A stretch of DNA of 64,000 bases from the NCBI GenBank assembly GCA_020636435.1, contig JACJXX010000001.1, positions 4,109,001-4,173,000 of the forward strand, written 5' to 3'. Position numbers and translations under genes: made by a program. The stretch comes from Lewinellaceae bacterium (GTDB lineage: Bacteria > Bacteroidota > Bacteroidia > Chitinophagales > Saprospiraceae). Below are positions 50,024 to 58,405 of this stretch, in pieces (position 1 is the stretch's first letter; every line of letters starts with the position of its first letter). A model generated the notes under the pieces. The model did not search any database. It was not told where the DNA came from and saw only the letters and a list, made by a program, of their open reading frames with translations.

Positions 50024-53000
50024 TTACCCCTCCACCGGCTCCCGCAACACCCGCCTCACCTTTTCATCCGTAACCACATTCCGCCTTCCCTGCTTGCTGG
50101 ACAAGTACGAGTAAATAGAAGGAATAACGTAGAGCGTCAGCAAGGTTGCGAAAAGCAGCCCCCCAATTACCGCAATACCCATAGACACCCGGCTTTCCGA
50201 GCCGGCGCCCAGCGCCAGGGCAATCGGCAATACGCCGAGGATGGTCGACAAACTCGTCATCAGGATAGGGCGGAAGCGGGCTACGGCTGCGTCCTGGATG
50301 GCTTCCAGGCGCTCCAGCCCCTGCTCTTTGCGCTGGTTGGCGAATTCTACGATCAGAATGCCGTTTTTAGCCACCAGGCCGATCAGCATAATGATGCCGA
50401 TCTGGCTGAATATATTAAGGGTCTGCCCGAAGTAGTTGAGCGACAGCACGGCGCCCGCCAGGGCGAGCGGCACGGTAAACATGATGATGAAAGGGTCGAC
50501 AAAACTCTCGAATTGCGCCGCCAGCACCAGGTAGATCAAAATGAGCGCCAGCGCAAATGCGAATACCAGGCTGGAAGAACTCTCGGCAAAATCCTTGGAC
50601 GGGCCGGAAAGCTCGGTGTAAAACCCATCGCCCAGGGTCTGGGCGGCGACGGCGTCCATCGCCTCGATGCCTTCTCCTATAGTCTTTCCATCGGCCAGGG
50701 CCGCCGAAACAGTAGCGGAAACGAAGCGATTGAAACGAAACAGGGTAGGCGGCGTAGTCTGCTCCTGCATGGTAATGACGTTGTCCAGTTGAATCATCTT
50801 GCCATCCTTATTGCGGACGTACAAAGCGCGGACGTCTATGGGTTCGTCCCGCCCTTCCCGCTTTATTTGGCCGATCACCTGGTACTGCTCTCCGTTTCGG
50901 ATAAAATAACCGAATCGCTGCCCGCTGAAACCCAGCTGCAGGGTTTGGGCGATGTCCAGCACGGATACGCCCAGATCCTGGGCTTTCTGGCGGTCGATGC
51001 TGATGCTCAGTTCCGGTTTGTTGAATTTGAGGTCTACATCGACGAAGCTGAAGGCGGGGTTCTGGCTGACCGCTTCCACAAAGCGGGGCAGGGTCTCCCG
51101 GAGCTTGCTGAAGTTGGGCGCCTGCAGCACATACTGTACCGGCAGGCCGCTTCGCCGGTTGCCAATACTTTGTTCCTCAGAAAGGAAGGTGACGGCCCCG
51201 GTCAATTTGCTGACCGGCCCCTGAAGGGAATTCAGGATTTCCGACTGAGAGCGTTCCCGCTCTTCGGGGTCGCTGAGGATGACCCAGGAGAAGGCGGAGT
51301 TTACCGAAGTCGAAGCGCCGAAGCCCGGAGAAGTAACCGAACCGACACTCTCCGCTTCCGGGGCGTTGTCTTTGATCGTCTTTACCAGCTTCAATACGTA
51401 ATCATCCATGTATTCGAAGGTAGAACCCTCGGGGGCGCGGGCAAAAGCGCGAATGCGGCTGCGGTCTTCCAGGGGAGCCAGCTCCGAAGGAAGTTCCCTG
51501 CCAATATAATAGATCACCGCGCCGGAGATGGCCATGACGACAAAGCCCAGCCAGCGGGCCTTCATAAAGGCGCTGAGGGTGAAGCGGTAGCCATTGGTCA
51601 GGCCGACAAAAAACGGCTCGGTAATGCGGTAGAAGAACGGCTGCCGTTTCCGCCGTTTCAGTATTTTGGAAGCCAGCATCGGAGTCAGCGTCAGGGCCAC
51701 AAAGGAAGAAATGACCACTGCGCCGGCGATCACCACCCCGAACTCCCGGAAGAGGCGCCCGGTAAGGCCCTGCAGGAAGATAACCGGCATGAAGACCGCC
51801 ACCAGGGCTACCGTCGTAGCAATAACGGCAAAGAAAATTTCCTTAGCTCCCAGCAGAGCGGCCTCTAAAGGCTCCATTCCGGCTTCGATCTTGGCATAGA
51901 TGTTTTCCAGTACAACCACAGCGTCGTCAACGACCAATCCAATAGCCAGCACAATGCCGAGCAGCGTCAGCACATTGATGGAGAAACCGGCAATATACAT
52001 GATGAAAAAGGCGCCGATCAGGGAAATCGGGATCACGACGACTGGAATGATCGTCGTCCGCCAGTCGCGCAGGAACAGGAAGATGATGAGAACCACCAGC
52101 CCGAAGGCGACGTAAATGGTTTGGTTGACTTCATCGATGGAGGCCCGGATGTATTCGGTGGTGTCAAAACCGATGCCCAGCCGGATGTCTTCCGGCAGGT
52201 CTTTTTTGATCTGTTCCAGCCGCCGGTACACCTCGTCGGCAATTTCGATGTTGTTGGCGCCGGGCTGGGGGACGATGGCGTTGCCGACCATGGGCACGCC
52301 GTCGCGGCGCAGCACCGTGCGGAGGTTTTCCGGGCCTAGTTCAGCCGTGCCTATATCCCGGAAGCGAACAATCCGGCCGCTCTCTTCTTTCAGGATGAGG
52401 TTGTTGAACTCCAGGGGAGTTACCAGCCTGCCTTTGGTCCGGACGGTCAGTTCCGTATTGACGCCTTCGATGCTTCCGGAAGGCAGCTCTATATTTTCGC
52501 GCCGCAGGGCATTTTGCACGTCGAGCGGCGTCAGGTCGTAGGCCGCCAGTTTTTCCGGGTCGATCCACAGGCGCATGGCGTAGCGCTTGGAGCCCCAGAT
52601 GCGGATTTCGCTGACGCCGTTGATGGTTTGCAGGCGTTCTTTGAAGATGTTGTCGGCGATATCGGTCAATTCCAACAAGGAACGCCGGTCGCTCTGAATG
52701 TTGAGGAATATGATGGGGTCGGAGTCGGCGTCCGCTTTGGAAACGACCGGCGGGTCGGCGTCGGGAGGCAACTCGCGGACAACGCCGGAGACCTTATCCC
52801 TCACGTCGTTGGCGGCTGTTTCCAGGTTCACTTCCAGGTTGAACTCTACGGTGATGGTGCTGCGCCCGTCCCGGCTTACCGAGGTGATGGACCGGATGCC
52901 GGCAATGCCGTTGACTGCTTCCTCCACGGGTTCTGTGATCTGAGATTCGATGATATCGGCATTGGCGCCCACATAGCTGGTGGACACCGTAATGATCGGC

Positions 53001-53125
53001 GGGTCGACACTGGGATATTCCCGGATACCCAGGTAAGTCAACCCGATGATGCCGAACAGGACAATGACTATCGACATCACAGTAGCGAGGACGGGGCGTT
53101 GTACACTTAGGGAGGAAAGGCTCAT
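50024..53125 (-). CDS. RND efflux transporter inner-membrane subunit (HAE1/AcrB type)
   Basis: A 1033-residue pump of normal length. Begins SLSVQRPVLATVMSIVIVLF (helix 1), followed by EYPSVDPPIITVSTSYVGAN, and has the proton-relay helix GIVLAIGLVVDDAVVVLENI with its Asp-Asp pair, the second half repeat LIYLVLAAQFESFVDPFIIM and GLVAKNGILIVEFANQ. The porter domain sequences (VNGIAGIRSITSVS, AAQFES) match multidrug HAE1 pumps. It exports drugs, bile-like detergents or lipids from the inner membrane and periplasm using proton flow. It follows its adaptor gene by 12 bases in the same operon. No outer-membrane factor gene is present beside them. Confidence 0.94.
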   Translation of the reverse strand: MSLSSLSVQRPVLATVMSIVIVLFGIIGLTYLGIREYPSVDPPIITVSTSYVGANADIIESQITEPVEEAVNGIAGIRSITSVSRDGRSTITVEFNLEVNLETAANDVRDKVSGVVRELPPDADPPVVSKADADSDPIIFLNIQSDRRSLLELTDIADNIFKERLQTINGVSEIRIWGSKRYAMRLWIDPEKLAAYDLTPLDVQNALRRENIELPSGSIEGVNTELTVRTKGRLVTPLEFNNLILKEESGRIVRFRDIGTAELGPENLRTVLRRDGVPMVGNAIVPQPGANNIEIADEVYRRLEQIKKDLPEDIRLGIGFDTTEYIRASIDEVNQTIYVAFGLVVLIIFLFLRDWRTTIIPVVVIPISLIGAFFIMYIAGFSINVLTLLGIVLAIGLVVDDAVVVLENIYAKIEAGMEPLEAALLGAKEIFFAVIATTVALVAVFMPVIFLQGLTGRLFREFGVVIAGAVVISSFVALTLTPMLASKILKRRKRQPFFYRITEPFFVGLTNGYRFTLSAFMKARWLGFVVMAISGAVIYYIGRELPSELAPLEDRSRIRAFARAPEGSTFEYMDDYVLKLVKTIKDNAPEAESVGSVTSPGFGASTSVNSAFSWVILSDPEERERSQSEILNSLQGPVSKLTGAVTFLSEEQSIGNRRSGLPVQYVLQAPNFSKLRETLPRFVEAVSQNPAFSFVDVDLKFNKPELSISIDRQKAQDLGVSVLDIAQTLQLGFSGQRFGYFIRNGEQYQVIGQIKREGRDEPIDVRALYVRNKDGKMIQLDNVITMQEQTTPPTLFRFNRFVSATVSAALADGKTIGEGIEAMDAVAAQTLGDGFYTELSGPSKDFAESSSSLVFAFALALILIYLVLAAQFESFVDPFIIMFTVPLALAGAVLSLNYFGQTLNIFSQIGIIMLIGLVAKNGILIVEFANQRKEQGLERLEAIQDAAVARFRPILMTSLSTILGVLPIALALGAGSESRVSMGIAVIGGLLFATLLTLYVIPSIYSYLSSKQGRRNVVTDEKVRRVLREPVEG

Positions 53126-53137
53126 ACGAGGGTGATT

Positions 53138-54229
53138 TTAATTCAACTTGGAAATGGTAACATCGGCGCCCGGGCGAATTTGCAGCAGGCCGGTGGTGAT
53201 CACGGTGTCGCCGGGCGAGAGGCCTTCGGTAATCTGGATGAGGGATTCCCGGCGCAGGCCGGTTTGCACTTCCACATGTTCGGCTTTTCCACTGCGGTAT
53301 ACGTATACATTTTGGGTATTCAACTCGGGAACAATGGCCTGGGTCGGAACCAGCAGCGCCTGGCCGAACTCCCGGAGATTTACCGTGACGTTGGCGAATG
53401 CCCCCGGCAAAATGCTGCCGTCGGGGTTGGGAGCGGAGGCTTTTAAGCGGAGCGTTCGGGTATCCGCGTCGACCTTGGGTTCCTTGGCGATGACTGTGGC
53501 TGCGTAGTCCCGGTCTACTCCATCGAGGCGGAAAGTGACTTTGGTGCCCGGCCCGGCGAGCTGGCTGTACTTCTCCGGAATGTTGAATTCCAGCTTGATG
53601 GGATTGATGCTGATCAGGCTTACGATCGGAGTGCCGGGGGACAGGTAGCTGCCTTCGCTGACCATCCGCAGGCCGAGCCGGCCGCTGAAGGGCGCTCGTA
53701 CAGTGCGTTTTTCCAACTGCGCGTCGACAAGCGCTATTTCCGCTTTCACCTTTTCTACTTCCGCAACGGCTATTTCGTACTCCTGAAGGCTAACCCCTTC
53801 CTTTTTATATAAAGCCTCCAGGCGTTCGGCAATCTTCTCATTGAGATTGCGCTGGACCAGCAGCCGCTCCCGTTCGGCCCGCAGTTCTTCGTCATCGAGA
53901 TGCAGCAACTGGTCGCCTTTTTTGACCAGTTTCCCTTCCTGAAACAGTATTTTGGTAACCTTGCCCGGCACTTCGCTGGTAATGGACACCTCTTCGTTGG
54001 GCTCCGTAGAGCCGTTGACGGTGATGACGTCCCGCAGGGCTTCCGGAGACACCCTGACCGCTTCGACCGGAACGGCGGGCCGGGTGCCCGGAGGGGGCGC
54101 GCTGGCCGGCTCTTCCTGCGGTGGTTCCGGCCCTTTCTTGGTCAGGAGGTCAGACTGGAATAGAATAAACCCTAATGCAACAATGGCAATGGCTATCAGG
54201 GCGATGGTTCGGGTGGCTCTTTTTGTCAT
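53138..54229 (-). CDS. RND efflux periplasmic adaptor (MFP/HlyD family)
   Basis: A 363-residue adaptor. N-terminal membrane anchor (RTIALIAIAIVALGFILFQS), a Pro/Glu-rich linker, the first half of the lipoyl domain EVPGKVTKILFQEGKLVKKG, a hairpin of coiled coil (ELRAERERLLVQRNLNEKIA...EVEKVKAEIALVDAQL), the second lipoyl half RTVRAPFSGRLGLRMVSEGS, and beta-barrel/membrane-proximal domains ending GDTVITTGLLQIRPGADV. It links the pump to an outer-membrane channel encoded elsewhere. First gene of the operon. Confidence 0.93.
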   Translation of the reverse strand: MTKRATRTIALIAIAIVALGFILFQSDLLTKKGPEPPQEEPASAPPPGTRPAVPVEAVRVSPEALRDVITVNGSTEPNEEVSITSEVPGKVTKILFQEGKLVKKGDQLLHLDDEELRAERERLLVQRNLNEKIAERLEALYKKEGVSLQEYEIAVAEVEKVKAEIALVDAQLEKRTVRAPFSGRLGLRMVSEGSYLSPGTPIVSLISINPIKLEFNIPEKYSQLAGPGTKVTFRLDGVDRDYAATVIAKEPKVDADTRTLRLKASAPNPDGSILPGAFANVTVNLREFGQALLVPTQAIVPELNTQNVYVYRSGKAEHVEVQTGLRRESLIQITEGLSPGDTVITTGLLQIRPGADVTISKLN

Positions 54230-54755
54230 AAACGGTTTGAGTATGTATCAAGTATTAAAGTTAACCCTTTTTTGCCTTACAGAGTTTATCGGGAGGGCGG
54301 GTAATGAAATATTAACACTCGGCGGCGACGGTTTTCCAGCAATATCACGGGGTAGCTGTAGTTGCAGTGAACATCCCCGGCTTCAGAACCTTCTATACTC
54401 GGGAGGGATTGGAAGAATGCCCTTCGTTTCTTCCGATTCCGGTAGTAGCTGGTTTTCAGGATGGCCGTTAACTTTCTGATGTGCATCGATCAACTGCTTT
54501 TCGTTCTCCAAATCCAGGGTTTTAATGGTTAGATGGCACTTCTGCGAGAATCTTGCGGAAGAAGGCGCTTTTTTTCATAACCGGTTAAGATATGGAATGA
54601 GTGTGCCTGGAATTTGGATATGCAGAAAAAATTATTATTCTACACAAGACATAGTCCTTCGTGTGAAAGGCCCTGGTTCACACTTGTAAAACAGGCTGCC
54701 TTTTGTACGATTATTTAACCGATTTAATCTACTTAATAAAAACTCTAAAGCTTTT
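54230..54755. other. Divergent intergenic region, RND operon to ATP-grasp gene
   Basis: 526 bases without a convincing gene; a 66-codon minus-strand frame has no recognisable relatives. The right part (54590-54755) is AT-rich and should hold the ATP-grasp promoter. The only clear structure is the palindrome listed at 54661. Confidence 0.45.
54661..54683. promoter_or_regulatory. Palindromic candidate operator upstream of ATP-grasp gene
   Basis: GTGTGAA (54661-54667) and TTCACAC (54677-54683) are exact inverted repeats nine bases apart, about 73 bases before the ATP-grasp start. Size and spacing suit a dimeric regulator. Confidence 0.4.
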
Positions 54756-55976
54756 ATGGCAAACCGATTCGCACTAATAGGCTGGAGCCTTCCCGTAATT
54801 GAAAGCATGCAGAAGGCAAAGCTTCCCTACGTCGTTGTATCATTTCCCGATTTCGAAAGTTACGCTAAAGAACACAATATCCCCTTTGTCGGCTACCACC
54901 TGGATGAGTTCGGCAGCCATTCCAATTCTCTGGCGCTGGCCGAGTTGCTGCGCCCGTACAATGTGGATGTCGCTGTTCCGCTGTACGAAGAAACGGTGGA
55001 ATGGGCCGGCGCCCTGAATTCCATGTACCGGGATGACCCCCGCGTGCTCAACCGGGCTTTCCTGTTCCGCAACAAGGCCATGATGAAGCGCAAGGCGCTG
55101 TTGGGCGGCCTGCGCGTCGGGCTGTTTGAAGAAATACACAACCACGAACATGCTCACAAGTTCCTGGACCGCCTGAACGAGGCCGAGTTGCAGTTGCCGG
55201 GCGAAGCTGACGCCTGGTTTCACGTCAAGCCCTTTGCATCCGCCGGAACGGTGGGCCACCGCTTTATCAAATCCAGAGAAGATATCGACAAAAAGATCAA
55301 ACCGGCAGACTTTCCCTGCCTGGCGGAAAGCCACCTCAGGGGGCAGGAATTTTCCTGTGAAGCCTTTATTCACAAGGGAAAAATCCGGTTCCTCAATATA
55401 ACCGAGTATGTTAAACTGGGCTATTCCAATTTCATCCCCGCCGGCCCGGAACTGGAAGCCAAGCGAGCGCTCATCCACAAAGAGATACAGAAGCTGGTCG
55501 ACGTATTTGGCATCGAGTACGGGATGATCCATCCCGAATGGTTCGTCACCGAAGACGGCAACCTCAACTTTGGCGAAGTCGCTTGCCGGATTCCCGGCGG
55601 CCATATTCTGGAGCTGGCTTCTCAGGCATACAACTTTGACGCCCTGCTGGCCTTTGTCGTCAGCCACGACCCTAGCCTGAGCGATGAGGAACTCGACAAG
55701 TTTTTCCCGCCCCGGAATTTCAAACCCAAAAAGTACTACGGCAATGTGATGGTGTTTCCCAAGAGCGGGCAGATTACCCGCCTGGAAATACCGGAAGAGC
55801 TGACGGAAGAACCGTATTACCTCGACAACAACCTGTTTCAGCCGCTCGGCCCGCAGAAAATCAATGGCCGGGAAGGGTTCGGCAACCACTTCGGCACGGT
55901 GAACTTTGCCGGCGAAAATGCCGAACGAATGAGGGAACTCCTCCAACATTACGAAGATGTTCCTTTTTACGTATAA
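54756..55976 (+). CDS. ATP-grasp carboxylate-amine ligase of unknown substrate
   Basis: A 406-residue cytoplasmic enzyme with a Rossmann-like N-terminal domain (RFALIGWSLPVIESMQKAKL...YVVVSFPDF), a central lid region (LFRNKAMMKRKALLGGLRVG, WFHVKPFASAGTVGHRFI) and the ATP-grasp core: CLAESHLRGQEFSCEAFI for the nucleotide-binding strand and NLNFGEVACRIPGGH for the metal-binding end, where the family usually has E.N.R.GG. The layout is that of the biotin carboxylase-like ligases that join an activated carboxylate to an amine. Substrates are not deducible. It is followed by the C58-like protease gene after 123 bases, and by alr and arg genes, hinting at an amino-acid-derived product (inference). 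Confidence 0.82.
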   Translation: MANRFALIGWSLPVIESMQKAKLPYVVVSFPDFESYAKEHNIPFVGYHLDEFGSHSNSLALAELLRPYNVDVAVPLYEETVEWAGALNSMYRDDPRVLNRAFLFRNKAMMKRKALLGGLRVGLFEEIHNHEHAHKFLDRLNEAELQLPGEADAWFHVKPFASAGTVGHRFIKSREDIDKKIKPADFPCLAESHLRGQEFSCEAFIHKGKIRFLNITEYVKLGYSNFIPAGPELEAKRALIHKEIQKLVDVFGIEYGMIHPEWFVTEDGNLNFGEVACRIPGGHILELASQAYNFDALLAFVVSHDPSLSDEELDKFFPPRNFKPKKYYGNVMVFPKSGQITRLEIPEELTEEPYYLDNNLFQPLGPQKINGREGFGNHFGTVNFAGENAERMRELLQHYEDVPFYV

Positions 55977-56014
55977 TCAGGAAACACACCAGACAAAACA
56001 AGAATAGCGCCTCC

Positions 56015-56055
56015 GCTCAGGGGGTGCTGTTTTTAAATAAATCATTCCCCTGAGC
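56015..56055 (+). promoter_or_regulatory. Stem-loop in leader of C58-like protease gene
   Basis: GCTCAGGGG (56015-56023) and CCCCTGAGC (56047-56055) pair perfectly around a 23-base A/T-rich loop containing TTTTT. It ends 44 bases before the ATG chosen for the next gene and may terminate the ATP-grasp transcript partly or control readthrough into the protease gene. Confidence 0.5.
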
Positions 56056-56099
56056 CGGTGCCGGTGAAAGCGCCGATTTATCCGGGAAAGCATCAGTAC

Positions 56100-58076
56100 A
56101 TGGAATTAACCATCAGTGAATTAGAAAGCCGATTTTTCGAAAGTTTAACCTCGTTCGGGGTAGCGCCCTCTTTCAACAAGAAGGACAAAAAAAACCGCCT
56201 GCTCAGCCAGGTGGATTTGCTTTGCCGTTCTTCCGAAGGTATTGCTTTCCTTTACGAATCAATTCCTCAGGTCAACGAAGCTGGCATATTCGAAGAAACG
56301 TCCTGGGGCGCGCCCGAGCACCTGGTTCCTTACCTGGTTGGAGGAACCCTGCTGGCCGGCTACCCCATCAGCACGATGGAGGCATTGAGCGAGCTGCGCC
56401 TGCTGGCTATCGCTGAGCATCGGATCGAACATCCCACTTTTTCGGCAGATCAAGCCCGGGCATTTTTAGAAGATATGCTGGTTGCCAATTTCGTTTTGGC
56501 TTATGAAGATTTTTCTGAAAGGGCATGGGAGCAGTATGCCGAAGGCGAACTGGAAAAAATCCGGTTGTTGTTCGGGTTGATACGCAAGCATGTATCGCTG
56601 GAAAGCCTGAAGCCTAAAATTGCGGATGCCATAGAAGTACTTTCGGCCCATCGGCCCATCGTAGTGACCAAGATAAAACGCATGCTGGCCGTGGTCGACA
56701 AGCAAGTCCGTTTGGATGGCAAGCATCCGGCTGACCAACGGCTTTTGAAGTTTGTCAATGTATTGTACCGGCCGACATCGAAGGCCCAAAAGCAAGGACC
56801 GCCCGAAAAATACCGCCACTGGCTGGAGCAGTCTGACAAGGCAAAGGTAAAAGCAGAATGTAAGCAGATCGGGGAACAGATGGCCGCCACCGGCCTGGTA
56901 TCGGATTACCATCTGGCCCTGCTTCAATTTGCAGTGGGCCGTTATCCGGAGCTGGCGCCCTTGATTTTGCACCTCGACGCCCATGGGGTCGCTGAGTATG
57001 AACGGCATGAGGCTTTTGTGGCTATGCTCGTTCAGGAATTCATTGTGCGGGGAAACAAACAAGCCATCTATGGCCTGGCCCGGGTATTGCAGCGCAACCT
57101 CCTGTCCCGGAAAGTCACCTGGCATGCCTTTAATCGCCTGATTCGGGTGGAGATACATCCGGAAGTGGGGGAAAACCTCCTCAAAGGCAACCTTTTGGAC
57201 CATGAGGCTACTCCCGCACAACTGCTGGTTGGCGGCGCGCTGTGCGCGCTGGGCCAGACGCTGGGCGTGCGCCAGGGCAACAACCCCACCTGCCAGTCGG
57301 CAAGGGGCATCAGCATGTGGAGCCGGCACGCTCCGGGAAAGTTGATCAACTTTCTGATCGATGCAGCGTCGACCAATAACCTGGTTTTCCGATACGAGGG
57401 AGAGCTGATCGAATCGGCAACCGTGAAAGAAGGCTTAACCCGGCAGTTCGACTATTCCCTCGACCCCGTTTCCATCGTCCTGGTCCCGCATCTCGACAAA
57501 ATCTATAATGAAATGATGAAGCGGGCGGTGGTCAAGCACCTCGGCGTTGACCCCCATGTTTCCGTGAATCCTGCATTTTACGGCCACTGGATACAGACCG
57601 GGTTTATTTCCGTTTACAACCCCGTAACCGGCTTCATAGAAAAGTTCGAAAAATTCGTGCGCATTTTTTATGCATCCTTTCATCCGGAATACAACGGGGG
57701 GCACCATCTGATCTATCCTGTTCCGCTGGGTATTTTCATCACAGACGCCAGGGCTAATATGCTCGGCTATCACGCCATTTCCCTTTTGCGGATCGAGCGA
57801 TCTCCAGCCGGGGTATGGCGGGCCTACTTCTTTAATCCCAACAGCGAGGGGCGGCAAAACTGGGGGCAGGGCATCCAACCGTCCGTTTCCGGCAATGGCG
57901 AACTCCACGGCGAGTCTTCTCTTCCCGTGCACCAGTTCGTATCCCGCGTTTATGCTTTCCACTACAGCAACCTGCAACTGGAAGAAAAGGAGGAACGCGT
58001 GCCGGAAGAGCCAATAGCCGAAGTGGAAAAACTGGCACGGGAAAGCTGGGGGCGCAAGTATATCTGGAATACTTAA
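56100..58076 (+). CDS. Large protein with C58/YopT-like Cys-His-Asn signature
   Basis: The ATG at 56100 (MELTISELESRFFESLTSFG) gives 658 residues; an in-frame GTG lies 42 bases earlier, inside the stem-loop region. The N-terminal ~380 residues are helical with no recognised domain (LLVGGALCALGQTLGVRQ at the end). Then NNPTCQSARGISMWSR places Cys398 at the head of a helix, and GYHAISLLRIERS with His558 and WRAYFFNPNSEG with Asn579 complete a papain-type triad. The 'HA[IV]...(F/Y)F(D/N)PN.G' spacing closely recalls YopT/C58 cysteine proteases. No signal peptide. It may be a peptidase, amidase or transferase working with the preceding ATP-grasp ligase. The family is otherwise unknown to me. Confidence 0.6.
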   Translation: MELTISELESRFFESLTSFGVAPSFNKKDKKNRLLSQVDLLCRSSEGIAFLYESIPQVNEAGIFEETSWGAPEHLVPYLVGGTLLAGYPISTMEALSELRLLAIAEHRIEHPTFSADQARAFLEDMLVANFVLAYEDFSERAWEQYAEGELEKIRLLFGLIRKHVSLESLKPKIADAIEVLSAHRPIVVTKIKRMLAVVDKQVRLDGKHPADQRLLKFVNVLYRPTSKAQKQGPPEKYRHWLEQSDKAKVKAECKQIGEQMAATGLVSDYHLALLQFAVGRYPELAPLILHLDAHGVAEYERHEAFVAMLVQEFIVRGNKQAIYGLARVLQRNLLSRKVTWHAFNRLIRVEIHPEVGENLLKGNLLDHEATPAQLLVGGALCALGQTLGVRQGNNPTCQSARGISMWSRHAPGKLINFLIDAASTNNLVFRYEGELIESATVKEGLTRQFDYSLDPVSIVLVPHLDKIYNEMMKRAVVKHLGVDPHVSVNPAFYGHWIQTGFISVYNPVTGFIEKFEKFVRIFYASFHPEYNGGHHLIYPVPLGIFITDARANMLGYHAISLLRIERSPAGVWRAYFFNPNSEGRQNWGQGIQPSVSGNGELHGESSLPVHQFVSRVYAFHYSNLQLEEKEERVPEEPIAEVEKLARESWGRKYIWNT

Positions 58077-58131
58077 TTTATATGGATTAGTGAGGTTTGA
58101 AAGGAAGGACTATGCACAAGACGGTTTGAGA

Positions 58132-58200
58132 GGTGTACGGTGTACGGGGTGTACGGGGTGTACGGTGTACGGTGTACGGTGTACGGGGTGTACGGTGTAT
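58132..58200. repeat. GGTGTAC tandem repeat
   Basis: Nine head-to-tail units of GGTGTAC or GGGGTGTAC (lengths 7,7,9,9,7,7,7,9,7). The GTGTACGRTGTACG words recall the cores of the elements at 14977 and 39179, so this may be an amplified remnant of that family. No coding role. Confidence 0.75.
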
Positions 58201-58230
58201 GAAGGGCGGCTCATCCTCACATTAAAAAAT

Positions 58231-58388
58231 GGGAGTGTTCAAAAACTGTGTCAACCCTTGTTATTCTGACCGCAGAGAACGCAGAGAACCACAGAGTAAA
58301 ATTTTGGTTCCCAGGTGCTGGCGCGCTCTGCGTATCTCAGTGCCCCCTGCGGTTTAAAACTAAAAAGCACGGCGGTTTGAACACTCCC
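58231..58388. mobile_element. 158-bp element with GGGAGTGTTCAAA inverted ends
   Basis: GGGAGTGTTCAAA at 58231-58243 recurs in exact reverse complement at 58376-58388. AAAAAAT lies next to both ends (58224-58230 and 58390-58396), a possible target duplication. Inside is a second inverted pair built of ACCGCAGAGAACGCAGAGAA and CTGCGTATCTCAGTGCCCCC-type sequence. It fills most of the gap before alr and ends 17 bases before the alr start, so it probably contributes the alr leader or promoter. Confidence 0.65.
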
Positions 58389-58405
58389 AAAAAAATCAAA
58401 ATCTA

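Noticed and set aside
58132..58200. Possible CRISPR array because of regular short repeats.
   Set aside because: Units are 7-9 bases with no spacers, and there are no cas genes nearby.
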